Origin: Roseiarcus sp963737365
GTDB lineage: Bacteria > Pseudomonadota > Alphaproteobacteria > Rhizobiales > Beijerinckiaceae
Direction: 5' to 3'
DNA: 64,000 nucleotides
NCBI GenBank assembly: GCA_963737365.1
Contig: CAVTSD010000006.1
Location: forward strand, 62,001 to 126,000
The notes under the pieces: generated by a model
Seen by the model: the letters and a program-made list of their open reading frames with translations, nothing else
The model's database searches: none
Told to the model about the DNA's origin: nothing
Part shown: piece by piece, positions 19,201 through 27,851 of the stretch
Numbering within the stretch: position 1 is the stretch's first letter
Layout of the letters: every line of letters begins with the position of its first letter
Position numbers and translations under genes: made by a program

Positions 19201-20182
19201 GGCGCTGCAGGCAACCGTCGAACAGACCAACGCTCAGCTGACCGGCGCGCTTGATCACGCGGCTGATCGATTCCGTCAATCCGTCGCCGAGGTCAAGGAA
19301 ATGGCGAGCCAGGTTCAGCGCGAACTCGACCAGACCCGACAGGAACTCCGCCGCGGGGTGCTTGAGCTGCCACAGGAGACTAGCGAGACCGCAGATGCGA
19401 TGCGCCGGGTCGTTTCTGATCAGATCCGCGCGCTGAAGGAGCTTGCTTCGCTGGTGTCGGACTCAGGAGCGACTTACGACGTCGTCGAGCCGACCGCGGC
19501 GACGGCTGTAGCGGGCGCACGTTTCGAGAAGCCTCTGCTGCGCGCCGTCGAAAGGACGCGTGAGCTCGAGGCGCCGCCTCAATCCGAAGTCCTCGCGCCC
19601 CTGGCTGAGGCGGTCGGCGCGCCTGCGACCAAGAGCCAGACCTTGGGGCGAATGGGCGCGTCGGAAGTGATTCCGCCATTCGCGCGCTCATGGGCAGGCT
19701 CATCGCCCGCCGCCGCGCCGCGGCCGGTTGCGGGGCCGACCCCGACGTCGGGCCCGGCCCCCGATCGTGGGCAGCCCGGATGGCTCTCGAACCTGCTCGC
19801 GGCTGCCTCCCGTGACGAGCCGGATGAGACCGGGTCCAAGGGCGCGGAAACGCTCGAGGCGCTGAGCCGAGAGATCTCCGACCTCATCGACAATGCGGCT
19901 GCGGTGGAAATGTGGGATCGATGGCGCCGCGGCGATACGGGCGCTGTGTCACGCCGCCTCTACACGGAGGCTGGCCAACAGGCGTTTGACGAGCTTCGAC
20001 GACGCCTTCGCACCGATACCCAGTTCCGGGAGACGACGACGCGCTACATGCAGGAGTTCGAGCGGCTCTTGTCGAAGATCGGCCAGAACGACCGCGACGG
20101 CGCTCAGTGGCGAGCCTACCTTCTGTCCAACACCGGCAAGGTCTACACGATTCTCGCGCACGCCTCGGGGAAGTTGGGGTAA
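13252..20182 (+). CDS. Giant GPR/RgsE-like coiled-coil membrane protein (interrupted by one extra base)
   Basis: Taken as one gene it encodes about 2309 residues. As read, the frame breaks near residue 788: frame 1 stops at 15663 and the same repeat pattern continues in another frame to 20182. The word GGCGAACTCGG at 15613-15623 should be GGC GAC TCG G (one base fewer) to match the other repeats. Layout: a polar, Pro/Ala-rich N-terminus (1-114), two membrane segments (about 115-137 and 156-175), about 15 repeats of 44 residues (about 412-1020), then long apolipoprotein-like helix, and a conserved C-terminus (about 2210-2309) ending YTILAHASGKLG. Size, two N-terminal membrane spans and this tail match the Growth Pole Ring protein of Agrobacterium (RgsE in Sinorhizobium), which organises polar growth. 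Family identity is from memory of these features, not a search. Confidence 0.8.
14487..16330 (+). repeat. Tandem 132-bp (44-residue) coding repeats in the GPR-like gene
   Basis: About fifteen in-frame copies. Successive units begin at 14487, 14619 and 14751, exactly 132 bp apart. The consensus starts AIRxHGDSIADRLAE, followed by xSAAARSAVxEYADDV and VARVSASGEQ. The period of 44 equals four hendecads, suited to a straight amphipathic helix or coiled coil. One unit near 14890-14960 is shortened. Units near 15100-15900 are the most alike, suggesting recent expansion or homogenisation there. Confidence 0.85.
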
Positions 20183-20209
20183 ATTCAATTGCATTGGTCG
20201 AACCACGAT

Positions 20210-20301
20210 CGTCATTGCGGGCGCAAGAGAAGCGATCCAGGGAACGCGGGGCGACCACGTCGGTGTGGATTGCTTCGTCGCTGCGTTTATCGCAATGACG
20301 A
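20210..20301. repeat. REP/RPE-type palindromic intergenic element
   Basis: A 92-bp imperfect palindrome with ends TCGTCATTGCG and CGCAATGACGA and inner arms related as GAAGCGATCCA / TGGATTGCTTC. This GTCATTGCG...GGATTGCTTCG type is common in intergenic DNA of Rhodopseudomonas, Bradyrhizobium and relatives. It lies between the convergent GPR-like and malonyl-CoA synthetase genes and could also act as a bidirectional terminator. Confidence 0.8.
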
Positions 20302-20345
20302 CTCCGTCTGAACACAGTAGGCTTTAAGCCGCCCTCGCCGTTCTG

Positions 20346-21878
20346 TCAGAGCTGGCGGTAGATGTCCTTGTAAGCTTCCCGCAGTGCCGCCTTCTGCACC
20401 TTGCCCATGGCATTGCGGGGCAAGGAATGGACGAGGACGATCTGCTTGGGTGCCTTGAACTTGGCTAAGCGGCGCCCTAGCGCCGAGAGTATCGCCGATT
20501 CGCTTAAGGTCGCGCCCGGACGTGCGACGACGGCCGCTGTCACGGCTTCGCCGAAATCGGCGTGCGGGACACCGAAGACAGCGCTTTCGAGCACGCCTTC
20601 GATCGCGTCGATCTCAGATTCGACCTCCTTCGGATACACATTGAAGCCGCCTGAGATCACCAGATCCTTAGCCCGGCCGACAATGTGGATGTAGCCATCG
20701 TCATCAACTTGGGCCAGGTCGCCGGTGATGAAATACCCGTCGGCGCGAAACTCCTGCGCCGTCTTTTCCGGCATTCGCCAATAGCCGGCAAAGACGTTCG
20801 GCCCTCTGACCTCAATGACGCCGATATTCCCAGCTTGAACCGGCGCGCCACTCTCGAGGTCCGCAATGCGCACCCTGACCTCTGGAAGCGCGAAACCGAC
20901 TGATCCCGGCCGGCGTTCACCTTCGTAAGGATTCGATGTGATCATGTTTGTTTCGGTCATGCCATAGCGCTCGAGAATTGCGAAGCCGGTGCGCTCGCGC
21001 CAGGCGGCATGAGTTTCGGTGAGCAGTGGCGCAGACCCAGAGACGAAGAGACGCATATTCGCACAGATGTCGCGATTAAGACCGGGATGATCGAGCAGGC
21101 GGGTATAGAAAGTTGGCACCCCCATCATCGCTGTCGCTTCTGTCAGCGCCGCGATCACGGCTTCTGGATCGAATTTAGGCATGAAGATCATCGTCGCGCC
21201 GGAGAGCAGCGCGACGTTCACCGCCACAAATAGCCCATGCGTATGGAAAACAGGCAGCGCGTGAATGAGTTGGTCTTCCGGCCCAAAGCGCCAACAGTGG
21301 ATCAAAGTGAGCGCGTTGGACGCCAGGTTCTCGTGCGTCAACATCGCGCCTTTCGAGCGCCCCGTAGTCCCAGAGGTATACAGGATCGCGGCCAGATCGT
21401 CTCTCGCGCGCGGCGCGGTTTCGAAGTTCGCCGGCGCGGCGTCGATCGCCGCAGCGAAAGTTCCATCGCCTCCGACGCCGAGGCTTTCGACCGAATGCAA
21501 GTCGAGCGTTTGCGAAAGCGCACGAATGGCGTCGAGCCGGTCGGGGCGGCAAAGGGTCAGCGCCGGTTCGGCGTCGCCAAGGAAATATTCGAGCTCGGCA
21601 AGCGTATAAGCCGTGTTCAACGGCAGCAGGACCGCGCCCGCCCTCAGACAAGCGAGGGTGACGACAATCACGTCGGTCGATTTTTCAATCTGCGCGGCGA
21701 CCCGGTCGCCCGGCTTGACCCCAAGAGCGACGAGCGCATTGGCCGCCTGAGCTGAGCGCCGGAACAACTCGCTGTAGGTCAGCGCGGTCGCGTCCTCGGT
21801 CTCCAGAGCGAGCTTGTCCGGATCGGGCGCTCGCGCCACGATGAGATCGAACAAATTTTCCGATGCAGGTCGCGACAC
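20346..21878 (-). CDS. matB: Malonyl-CoA synthetase (acyl-CoA ligase family)
   Basis: A 510-residue adenylate-forming enzyme that joins malonate to CoA using ATP. The ATP-binding A3 motif TSGTTGRSKGA starts at residue 168, and the C-terminal LPRNAMGKVQKA motif carries the catalytic lysine. The opening (NLFDLI...) and the phrase PLNTAYTLAELEYFL are typical of malonyl-CoA synthetases of Hyphomicrobiales. The malonyl-CoA decarboxylase often found next to it is not seen here. It is divergent from the aldolase-fold gene, about 200 bp away. Other short-chain acyl-CoA ligases are a less likely alternative. Confidence 0.85.
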   Translation of the reverse strand: MSRPASENLFDLIVARAPDPDKLALETEDATALTYSELFRRSAQAANALVALGVKPGDRVAAQIEKSTDVIVVTLACLRAGAVLLPLNTAYTLAELEYFLGDAEPALTLCRPDRLDAIRALSQTLDLHSVESLGVGGDGTFAAAIDAAPANFETAPRARDDLAAILYTSGTTGRSKGAMLTHENLASNALTLIHCWRFGPEDQLIHALPVFHTHGLFVAVNVALLSGATMIFMPKFDPEAVIAALTEATAMMGVPTFYTRLLDHPGLNRDICANMRLFVSGSAPLLTETHAAWRERTGFAILERYGMTETNMITSNPYEGERRPGSVGFALPEVRVRIADLESGAPVQAGNIGVIEVRGPNVFAGYWRMPEKTAQEFRADGYFITGDLAQVDDDGYIHIVGRAKDLVISGGFNVYPKEVESEIDAIEGVLESAVFGVPHADFGEAVTAAVVARPGATLSESAILSALGRRLAKFKAPKQIVLVHSLPRNAMGKVQKAALREAYKDIYRQL

Positions 21879-22075
21879 TTGGTCTCCAAATTGAAGGCGC
21901 GAGCCCCCGTTTCGCAGAAGGTGGATCCATTATAGGCCAGCGGGGCGCAGAAATGCGACAGGATAGGACAGTCCTCGCGCCTGAAATAGGCCCAGGTAGC
22001 GCAACTTGATTTCCTGAACGATCTTCTCTCAAGACAGGCCCGAGCCGCGGATGGCGCTGAAGGAAAGCGGGAGAC

Positions 22076-22816
22076 ATGGCCACGACCGAGAAGGCGCTTC
22101 GCGAATTGATCATCGCGCACGGCGCAAACGTCGTTGCTGCTGGACTGGACGACGGTCGTGTAGGCGACCTTTCGACGCGCTTCGAGGATTCGCTGCTCAC
22201 CACGCCGAGCGGCGCGAGCTGTGCTAGCCTCCGGCCTGCGATGATCGCCCGCATGCCGTTGGTCCGCGAATACGGCGGCTGGAGAGGGTCGATGAAGCCA
22301 ACTGGCGAATGGCGCATTCATCTCGATATTGTGCGAGCCCGTCCTGATATCGGCGGAATTGTGCGTTTCCAGTCGCCCTACGCCACCGCGCTCGCGATGG
22401 GACGCAAATCCATTCCGGCTGCGCATTCGATGATTGCGCTATTTGACGCGCCGATCGTCCGTTGCGCCAAATATGCGTCTGCCGGCACGAATGAACTGGC
22501 TGGCCTGACGCTCGAGGCGCTGGACCACGGCCATGCTGTTTTGCTCAGCAACTATTGCGCACTGACCACGGGCCCAACGCTGGAGGAGGCGCTCGTCCGG
22601 GCGCGAGAGCTCGAGAGACTTGCCCGGCTCTACGCAATTGCTCTTTCACTTGGTCGTCCGGCCATTCTTTCAGACGAGGAAGTCGGTCGCATTGGCGAGC
22701 GGCTCAAGTCGAACGGCGCCGATGTTCAGTCGCGCATTGCGGCGCTTATGGACACTAAATCGAAAAGCAAGGCGCCAGCGAAAATCAAGCGCGTCGCGCG
22801 TAAGCGCCGATCATGA
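22076..22816 (+). CDS. Class II aldolase/adducin-fold protein lacking the metal-binding histidines
   Basis: 246 residues with clear class II aldolase layout: a GDLSTR phosphate-loop-like motif (usually GNxSxR) near residue 30, the phrase EWRIHLDIVRARPD and the helical C-terminus. However, the zinc ligands are replaced: the usual HTHS reads RFQS in IVRFQSPYATALA, and the usual NHG reads NYC in LLSNYCALTTG. Without these three histidines the fuculose- or ribulose-phosphate aldolase reaction is unlikely. The Lys/Arg-rich tail (about 225-246) is also unusual. It stands between matB and xdhC, with xdhC convergent. Function unknown; it may be a non-enzymatic or adducin-like relative. Confidence 0.75.
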   Translation: MATTEKALRELIIAHGANVVAAGLDDGRVGDLSTRFEDSLLTTPSGASCASLRPAMIARMPLVREYGGWRGSMKPTGEWRIHLDIVRARPDIGGIVRFQSPYATALAMGRKSIPAAHSMIALFDAPIVRCAKYASAGTNELAGLTLEALDHGHAVLLSNYCALTTGPTLEEALVRARELERLARLYAIALSLGRPAILSDEEVGRIGERLKSNGADVQSRIAALMDTKSKSKAPAKIKRVARKRRS

Positions 22817-22932
22817 CCAACGCGCTCGATTGCTGCGAGGACTCTTCCGCGCCATTTCCCAACACCTAGGTTTGCAGTCCATGCTAGAGGAGCGCCAGAT
22901 TCCATAATTACGGTGACTCGCAGGCCGGGCGT

Positions 22933-23922
22933 TTAAAGCGCCGAAGCCGGCGTCGCGTCCCGACGTCTTGAGCCAGGCGCGCTCTCTTCATCCGACCCCA
23001 GTTTCTCGCTCGCAATCAGAAGCTGAGCGGCGGTCGAGGCGGCGATCACCGCTGGATCCTTGGATTCGAGGCCCGGCACTCCGATCGGGCATACGAGCCT
23101 GGCAAGCTGGAGCTCCGTGAGGCCCGCGGCGCGCATCTGGCTTAAAAACCGCGCCCTCTTCGTCGCCGAACCGATCAGGCCGACATATCCGAAGCGCTCC
23201 ACCCGTAGCGACTCCGCGACGATCTCGAGATCGAGCGCGTGCGAGTGCGTCATCACCACGATGAGCGCGTGGTCGGGAGCGCTCGCAAGTTCGGCGGCAG
23301 GCTCGGGAGCGTGGATGAGCGTGACATTCGCGGGCGTGTGCGTCGGGAAAGCGTCGCGTCTAGGGTCGACCCAGCGCACCGCGAAAGGCAGCGGCGCCAG
23401 CGCCAGCGCCAAGGCCCGTCCAACATGGCCGGCGCCGAACAGATAGACCGCGCGGGAAATCACACCCAGCGATTCCGTCCAGCCCTCCGGAAAGATACGC
23501 ACGAACGCCCCGGACCCAAGCACGCGCTGGACTCTGCCGTCAGGGCCGACACGCGCGCTCAGCGATTCCGAGGCGCCGCCCTCGGCGATCGCCAGCGCGG
23601 AAAGTTCGTCGAGATCGCGCTTGTCGAAGGTCTCCACACGCCATTCGACGCGGCCGCCGCAACACTGGCCGAGCTCTGGCCCAAGCGCGAGCGACCGCAG
23701 CCGCGCCGGCCCGCGGCCTCTTTTCAGAGCCTCGTTCGCGGCTTCCAGGGCCGCAAATTCGAGCGTGCCGCCGCCGATCGTGCCGTGAAAGCCGCCCGAC
23801 GGCCGCACCACCATACGCACTCCGGCTTCGCGCGGGCTCGAACCCTCGACGCGCGCGAGCGTAACCAAAGCGGCCGACCCCTCGGCCTCGATGGCTTCGA
23901 CAAGACGTCGGAAGGCTCTCAT
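22933..23922 (-). CDS. xdhC: Xanthine dehydrogenase accessory factor XdhC
   Basis: 329 residues. XdhC binds molybdenum cofactor, protects it during sulfuration and inserts it into xanthine dehydrogenase. The N-terminal domain shows the family phrase EGSSPREAGVRMVV with GTIGGGTLE, and a second part carries a Rossmann-like nucleotide-binding motif (YLFGAGHVGRALA). The C-terminal VGLIGSATKRARFLSQM is also characteristic. It follows xdhB by seven bases on the same strand, completing an xdhABC operon. The tail after about residue 305 is variable. Confidence 0.9.
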   Translation of the reverse strand: MRAFRRLVEAIEAEGSAALVTLARVEGSSPREAGVRMVVRPSGGFHGTIGGGTLEFAALEAANEALKRGRGPARLRSLALGPELGQCCGGRVEWRVETFDKRDLDELSALAIAEGGASESLSARVGPDGRVQRVLGSGAFVRIFPEGWTESLGVISRAVYLFGAGHVGRALALALAPLPFAVRWVDPRRDAFPTHTPANVTLIHAPEPAAELASAPDHALIVVMTHSHALDLEIVAESLRVERFGYVGLIGSATKRARFLSQMRAAGLTELQLARLVCPIGVPGLESKDPAVIAASTAAQLLIASEKLGSDEESAPGSRRRDATPASAL

Positions 23923-23929
23923 GGCCGCC

Positions 23930-26251
23930 TCACGCCGCCGCGTTCAGCGAGGCGATCGCGTTAAGGATCGCCTCGGGCGTGCATGGCGGATCGAGCTTCG
24001 GCTGACCCCCTGGACTGGTCGCGTGCACCGCATCGAGAATCGCGGAATAGACCGATATGCCGTGCATCAAAGGCGGTTCGCCCACCGCCTTCGAGCGATA
24101 GATGCTCGGCGTCGGATTAGGGCGCGTATAAAGGCGCGTATTGAAGATCGGCGGGGTGTCGGAGGCGACGGGGATCTTGTAAGTCGCCGGCGCGTGGGTG
24201 AGCAGGCGCCCATCGGCGCCGTAGACGAGCTCCTCGGTTGTGAGCCAACCCATCCCTTGAATGAAGGCGCCCTCGACTTGCCCCATGTCGATCGCCGGAT
24301 TGATCGAGGCGCCGACGTCGTGCAGGACGTCGGCGCGCAAAACCCGCATTTCGCCGGTCAGCGTGTCGATCGCGACCTCCGAACACGCGGCGCCATAGGC
24401 GAAATAGAGAAAGGGGCGGCCCTTCGCCCTGAGCCGATCCCAATGAATCTCCGGCGTCTTGTAGTAGCCAGAATGGGATAATTGCACGCGAGCCAGCCGG
24501 CACGCCTTGGCGAGTTCGCCGAAGCTCATCGAAATGTTGCCCGCGAACACGCGCGCGTCGCGGAACTCGACCGCCTCGGGCGCGACGCCCCATGTCTCGG
24601 CGGCGAAAGCGGTCATTCTTTCGCGGATCGCGCCTGCGGCGATCTTCGCCGCCATGCCGTTTAGGTCAGTTCCGGAGGAGGCGGCGGTCGGCGAAGCATT
24701 TGGAACCTTGGCCGTGTTGGTCGCGGTTATGCGCACGAAATGCAACGGCACGCCGAATTCCTCGGCCACCACCTGCGCGACCTTGGTGAACAGCCCCTGC
24801 CCCATCTCCGTGCCGCCGTGATTGAGATGGATCGAGCCGTCCGAATAGACATGAACCAACGCCGTGGCCTGATTGAGCGGGATCAGTGTGAACGAAATCC
24901 CGAACATCACCGGCGTCAGCGCGATGCCGCGCTTGATGATCGGGCTCCCCGCGTTGAAGGCGGCGATCCGTTTACGCCGCGCGCGATAGTCGCTCGACGC
25001 TTCGAGGTCTTCGATGATCTCGCGCTGGGTCGCATAGTCTTCGACTGCTTGATCGTAGGGTGTGCGTTCGAAACCATCACGGAGGAGGTTCGCCTTGCGT
25101 ACGTCGAGCGGATCAAGGCCGCGCTCGCGCGCAATCGCGTCCATCACCCGCTCGATCGCGATCATCCCCTGGGGGCCGCCGAAGCCCCTAAACGCAGTGT
25201 TGGAGACCGTATTGGTCTTCAGGCGCCGGGTCATAATTGCGACGTCTGGGAGCCAGTAGCCGTTGCCGGCGTGGAACATGGCGCGGTCGCACACGCCCGG
25301 CGACAGATCGGCGGAGCAGCCGCACCGAGCGTTGAGCGCCACCTCGTAGCCGGAGACGACGCCCTTGTCGTCGTAGCCCACGCGCCAGTCGGCGCGGAAA
25401 TCGTGGCGCTTGCCGGTCAAGGCGAAATCGTCGTCGCGATCGAGGCGGACCTTGCAGGGCTTTCCCGTCACTCGTGCGGCTAGCGCCGCAATCGCCGCCC
25501 AGGCGCAGGCCTGGCTTTCCTTGCCCCCAAAACCGCCGCCCATCCGACGCGTCTCGACAGTCACGAACGCATCGGGGATGCCGAGAATGCGGGCGACGAT
25601 GTGCTGCGTCTCGGTCGGATCCTGCGTCGAAGCATGCACTGTCATATCGTCGCCCTCGCCGGGGAAGGCGAACGACGCCTGGCCTTCGAGATAGAAGTGC
25701 TCCTGGCCGCCGATCGCGAACTGGCCCCCAAGTCGGCGCGGGGCCCGGTCGATCGCGGCGTCAGCATCGCCACGACCGAAGGAATAATCGTCCTGAACCC
25801 GGCCGCCGCTGACGAGCGCATCCGCGATGGTGACGGCCGGCGTTCCGGGTTCGATATCGATTTTCGCAAATCGCGTCGCCCGGCGCGCTTCGTCGCGCGT
25901 GCGCGCAACGACGGCGAACAGGGCCTGACCATGGAACAGGATCTCGTGGAAGGCGAACAGCGGCTCGTCGGCGAAGACCGGCGCAACGTCATTCTTGCCC
26001 GGAATGTCGCTAGCCGTCAGAACGGCGACGACGCCCGGCGCCGCTTGGACCGCGCCAAGATCGAGCGCCTTGAGCCGGCCGCTCGCCTTGTTCGCCATGC
26101 CGATTGCGATATGCAGCGTGCCGGCGGGCTCGCCGATGTCGTCGATATAGGTCGCCGCGCCCTGGACGTGCAGTCGCGCCGAATCGTGCGGCAGCGGCTT
26201 GTGAACGACAGCGGTGGGCGGCGGGGCCTCGGCGACGTCATTCGGCGGCAT
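23930..26251 (-). CDS. xdhB: Xanthine dehydrogenase, molybdopterin-binding large subunit
   Basis: 773 residues. This subunit holds the molybdenum cofactor and oxidises hypoxanthine to xanthine and xanthine to urate. Seen here are the N-terminal substrate-channel domain (HVQGAATYIDDI), the cofactor-binding MGGGFGGKE loop near residue 250 and the TAFRGFGGPQGM motif near 355, whose arginine helps hold the purine. The late AVGEPPLMHG segment carries the catalytic glutamate. The ATG at 26251 lies within the end of xdhA (14-nt overlap), so translation is coupled. It receives no electrons itself but passes them to the XdhA clusters. Confidence 0.93.
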   Translation of the reverse strand: MPPNDVAEAPPPTAVVHKPLPHDSARLHVQGAATYIDDIGEPAGTLHIAIGMANKASGRLKALDLGAVQAAPGVVAVLTASDIPGKNDVAPVFADEPLFAFHEILFHGQALFAVVARTRDEARRATRFAKIDIEPGTPAVTIADALVSGGRVQDDYSFGRGDADAAIDRAPRRLGGQFAIGGQEHFYLEGQASFAFPGEGDDMTVHASTQDPTETQHIVARILGIPDAFVTVETRRMGGGFGGKESQACAWAAIAALAARVTGKPCKVRLDRDDDFALTGKRHDFRADWRVGYDDKGVVSGYEVALNARCGCSADLSPGVCDRAMFHAGNGYWLPDVAIMTRRLKTNTVSNTAFRGFGGPQGMIAIERVMDAIARERGLDPLDVRKANLLRDGFERTPYDQAVEDYATQREIIEDLEASSDYRARRKRIAAFNAGSPIIKRGIALTPVMFGISFTLIPLNQATALVHVYSDGSIHLNHGGTEMGQGLFTKVAQVVAEEFGVPLHFVRITATNTAKVPNASPTAASSGTDLNGMAAKIAAGAIRERMTAFAAETWGVAPEAVEFRDARVFAGNISMSFGELAKACRLARVQLSHSGYYKTPEIHWDRLRAKGRPFLYFAYGAACSEVAIDTLTGEMRVLRADVLHDVGASINPAIDMGQVEGAFIQGMGWLTTEELVYGADGRLLTHAPATYKIPVASDTPPIFNTRLYTRPNPTPSIYRSKAVGEPPLMHGISVYSAILDAVHATSPGGQPKLDPPCTPEAILNAIASLNAAA

Positions 26252-27728
26252 GGAGCATTCCGATCCGGGTCGGCGCGCCGGCGCCAGACATTTCCATGAG
26301 CGCCTTCTCCAGGAGGTTGGCGACGACCCTCGTGCGATAGGCGGCGCTTGCGCGCATGTCGGTCAGCGGCTTGAAATCCCGGCCGATCGCCTCGCGCGCC
26401 GCGCGCCAACTCGTGGGATCATCCAGATCGGCTCCGATTAGCGCCTGTTCGGCCTCGGAGGCGCGCTTTGGCGTCGCCGCCATGCCGCCGCAGGCGATGC
26501 GCGCCCCGGCGATGCGCCGGCCCTCGAGTTCAATACGGATCGCGAACATTACAGCCGAAATGTCCTCGTCCAAGCGCTTTGAGACCTTGAGCGCACGGTA
26601 GTGCTGGCGTGCTTTGAGGCGCGGCGCGTCGACGGCGAGCACGAATTCGCCCGGCTCGCGATCCTGCTTGCCATAGGCGATGAAGAAATCTTCCAGCGGC
26701 AGCACGCGGGTCCTCGCGCCCTTGCGCAGCGTGACCGTGCCGCCAAGCGCGATCAAAGCCGGCGCGAGATCGCCGATCGGCGATCCGTTGGCGATGTTGC
26801 CCCCGACTGTTCCGCTCGCCCGCACCTGTTTCGAGCCGAAGCGGCGCAGCAGTTCTTTAAGGTCGGGATGAATGTCGCCGAGGAGCGGCGCAGCGGCTTC
26901 GAGCTGTAAGGTCGCGCCGAGCGAGAGAGCGCCGTCGGGGCTCTCGTCGACCCGGTCGAGGCCATCGACGCGGCCGAGCCAGATCACGCGCTTGAGGTCG
27001 CGCAATTGCTTGGTGATCCAGAGCCCCACATCCGTCGCCCCACTGACCAGGGTCGCATCGGGAAAGCGCGCGTAAAGCGCAGCCAGGGAATCAAGACTGG
27101 CAGGGGCCGCGAAGAAAGCCGCGTCGTCCCCGACAAACACGTCATCGGCCTCGTCGCCAGCGGCGAGCGCCGCGGCGCGTTCCCGGGCGGTCTTTGCAAA
27201 GCGATCGGCGGGCTCGCCGGCGCCGCACTGAAGCGCCGCCGCGATAATCGGACGATAGCCTGTGCATCGGCAGAGATTGCCCGCAAGCTGGTCGCAGAGC
27301 CCCGCATAGGTCATGGGCTCGCCGGAATGATAAGCGGCAAACAGGCTCATCACGATGCCCGGCGTGCAGAAGCCGCATTGCGAGGCGTGAACGTCGACCA
27401 TCGCCTGTTGCAAGGGATGCAGTTCGCCGCCTGAGGCCAGATCCTCGATCGTGATCAGCTCTGCGCCGTCGAGCTGACCCAAAAGCAGTATACAGGCGTT
27501 GTAGGGTTCATGAGTGAGCCGGCCATCCTTGAGCCGCGCCAGAACGACCGTGCAGGCGCCGCAATCCCCCTCAGCGCAGCCCTCCTTCGTCCCCTTCGCC
27601 CCCCTATCCTCGCGCAGCCAGTCGAGGACTGTGGCGCGAGGGGAGAATTGGCGCAGCTCAACCGGCTCGCCGCGAAAACGGAAGCGCAAGGCGCCTCGCG
27701 CGGAATCTCGTGCAGCCTCAGACGGCAT
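26238..27728 (-). CDS. xdhA: Xanthine dehydrogenase, iron-sulfur/FAD small subunit
   Basis: 496 residues from ATG 27728, chosen because AAGGAG lies six bases upstream; the frame is open 63 bp further. The N-terminal ferredoxin domain has the [2Fe-2S] motif CAEGDCGAC, the second cluster domain has CGFCTPG and CRCTGY, and the C-terminal half is the FAD domain. It carries electrons from the molybdenum centre in XdhB to NAD. The gene starts about 120 bp after the end of thrS on the same strand. Together with the deaminase and BMP importer it supports purine breakdown. Confidence 0.93.
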   Translation of the reverse strand: MPSEAARDSARGALRFRFRGEPVELRQFSPRATVLDWLREDRGAKGTKEGCAEGDCGACTVVLARLKDGRLTHEPYNACILLLGQLDGAELITIEDLASGGELHPLQQAMVDVHASQCGFCTPGIVMSLFAAYHSGEPMTYAGLCDQLAGNLCRCTGYRPIIAAALQCGAGEPADRFAKTARERAAALAAGDEADDVFVGDDAAFFAAPASLDSLAALYARFPDATLVSGATDVGLWITKQLRDLKRVIWLGRVDGLDRVDESPDGALSLGATLQLEAAAPLLGDIHPDLKELLRRFGSKQVRASGTVGGNIANGSPIGDLAPALIALGGTVTLRKGARTRVLPLEDFFIAYGKQDREPGEFVLAVDAPRLKARQHYRALKVSKRLDEDISAVMFAIRIELEGRRIAGARIACGGMAATPKRASEAEQALIGADLDDPTSWRAAREAIGRDFKPLTDMRASAAYRTRVVANLLEKALMEMSGAGAPTRIGMLHAAE

Positions 27729-27851
27729 TCGTCGCTCCTTGCCCGTCCAAGATGGCGCTTTCGCGGGCAAAACGGAAGGAGCAAGGTCCATGCCCGGCTG
27801 ATCTCGATTGCGCCGGATAAACCCGAGGCGCTGCTAGCCCCATGCCGGAGG

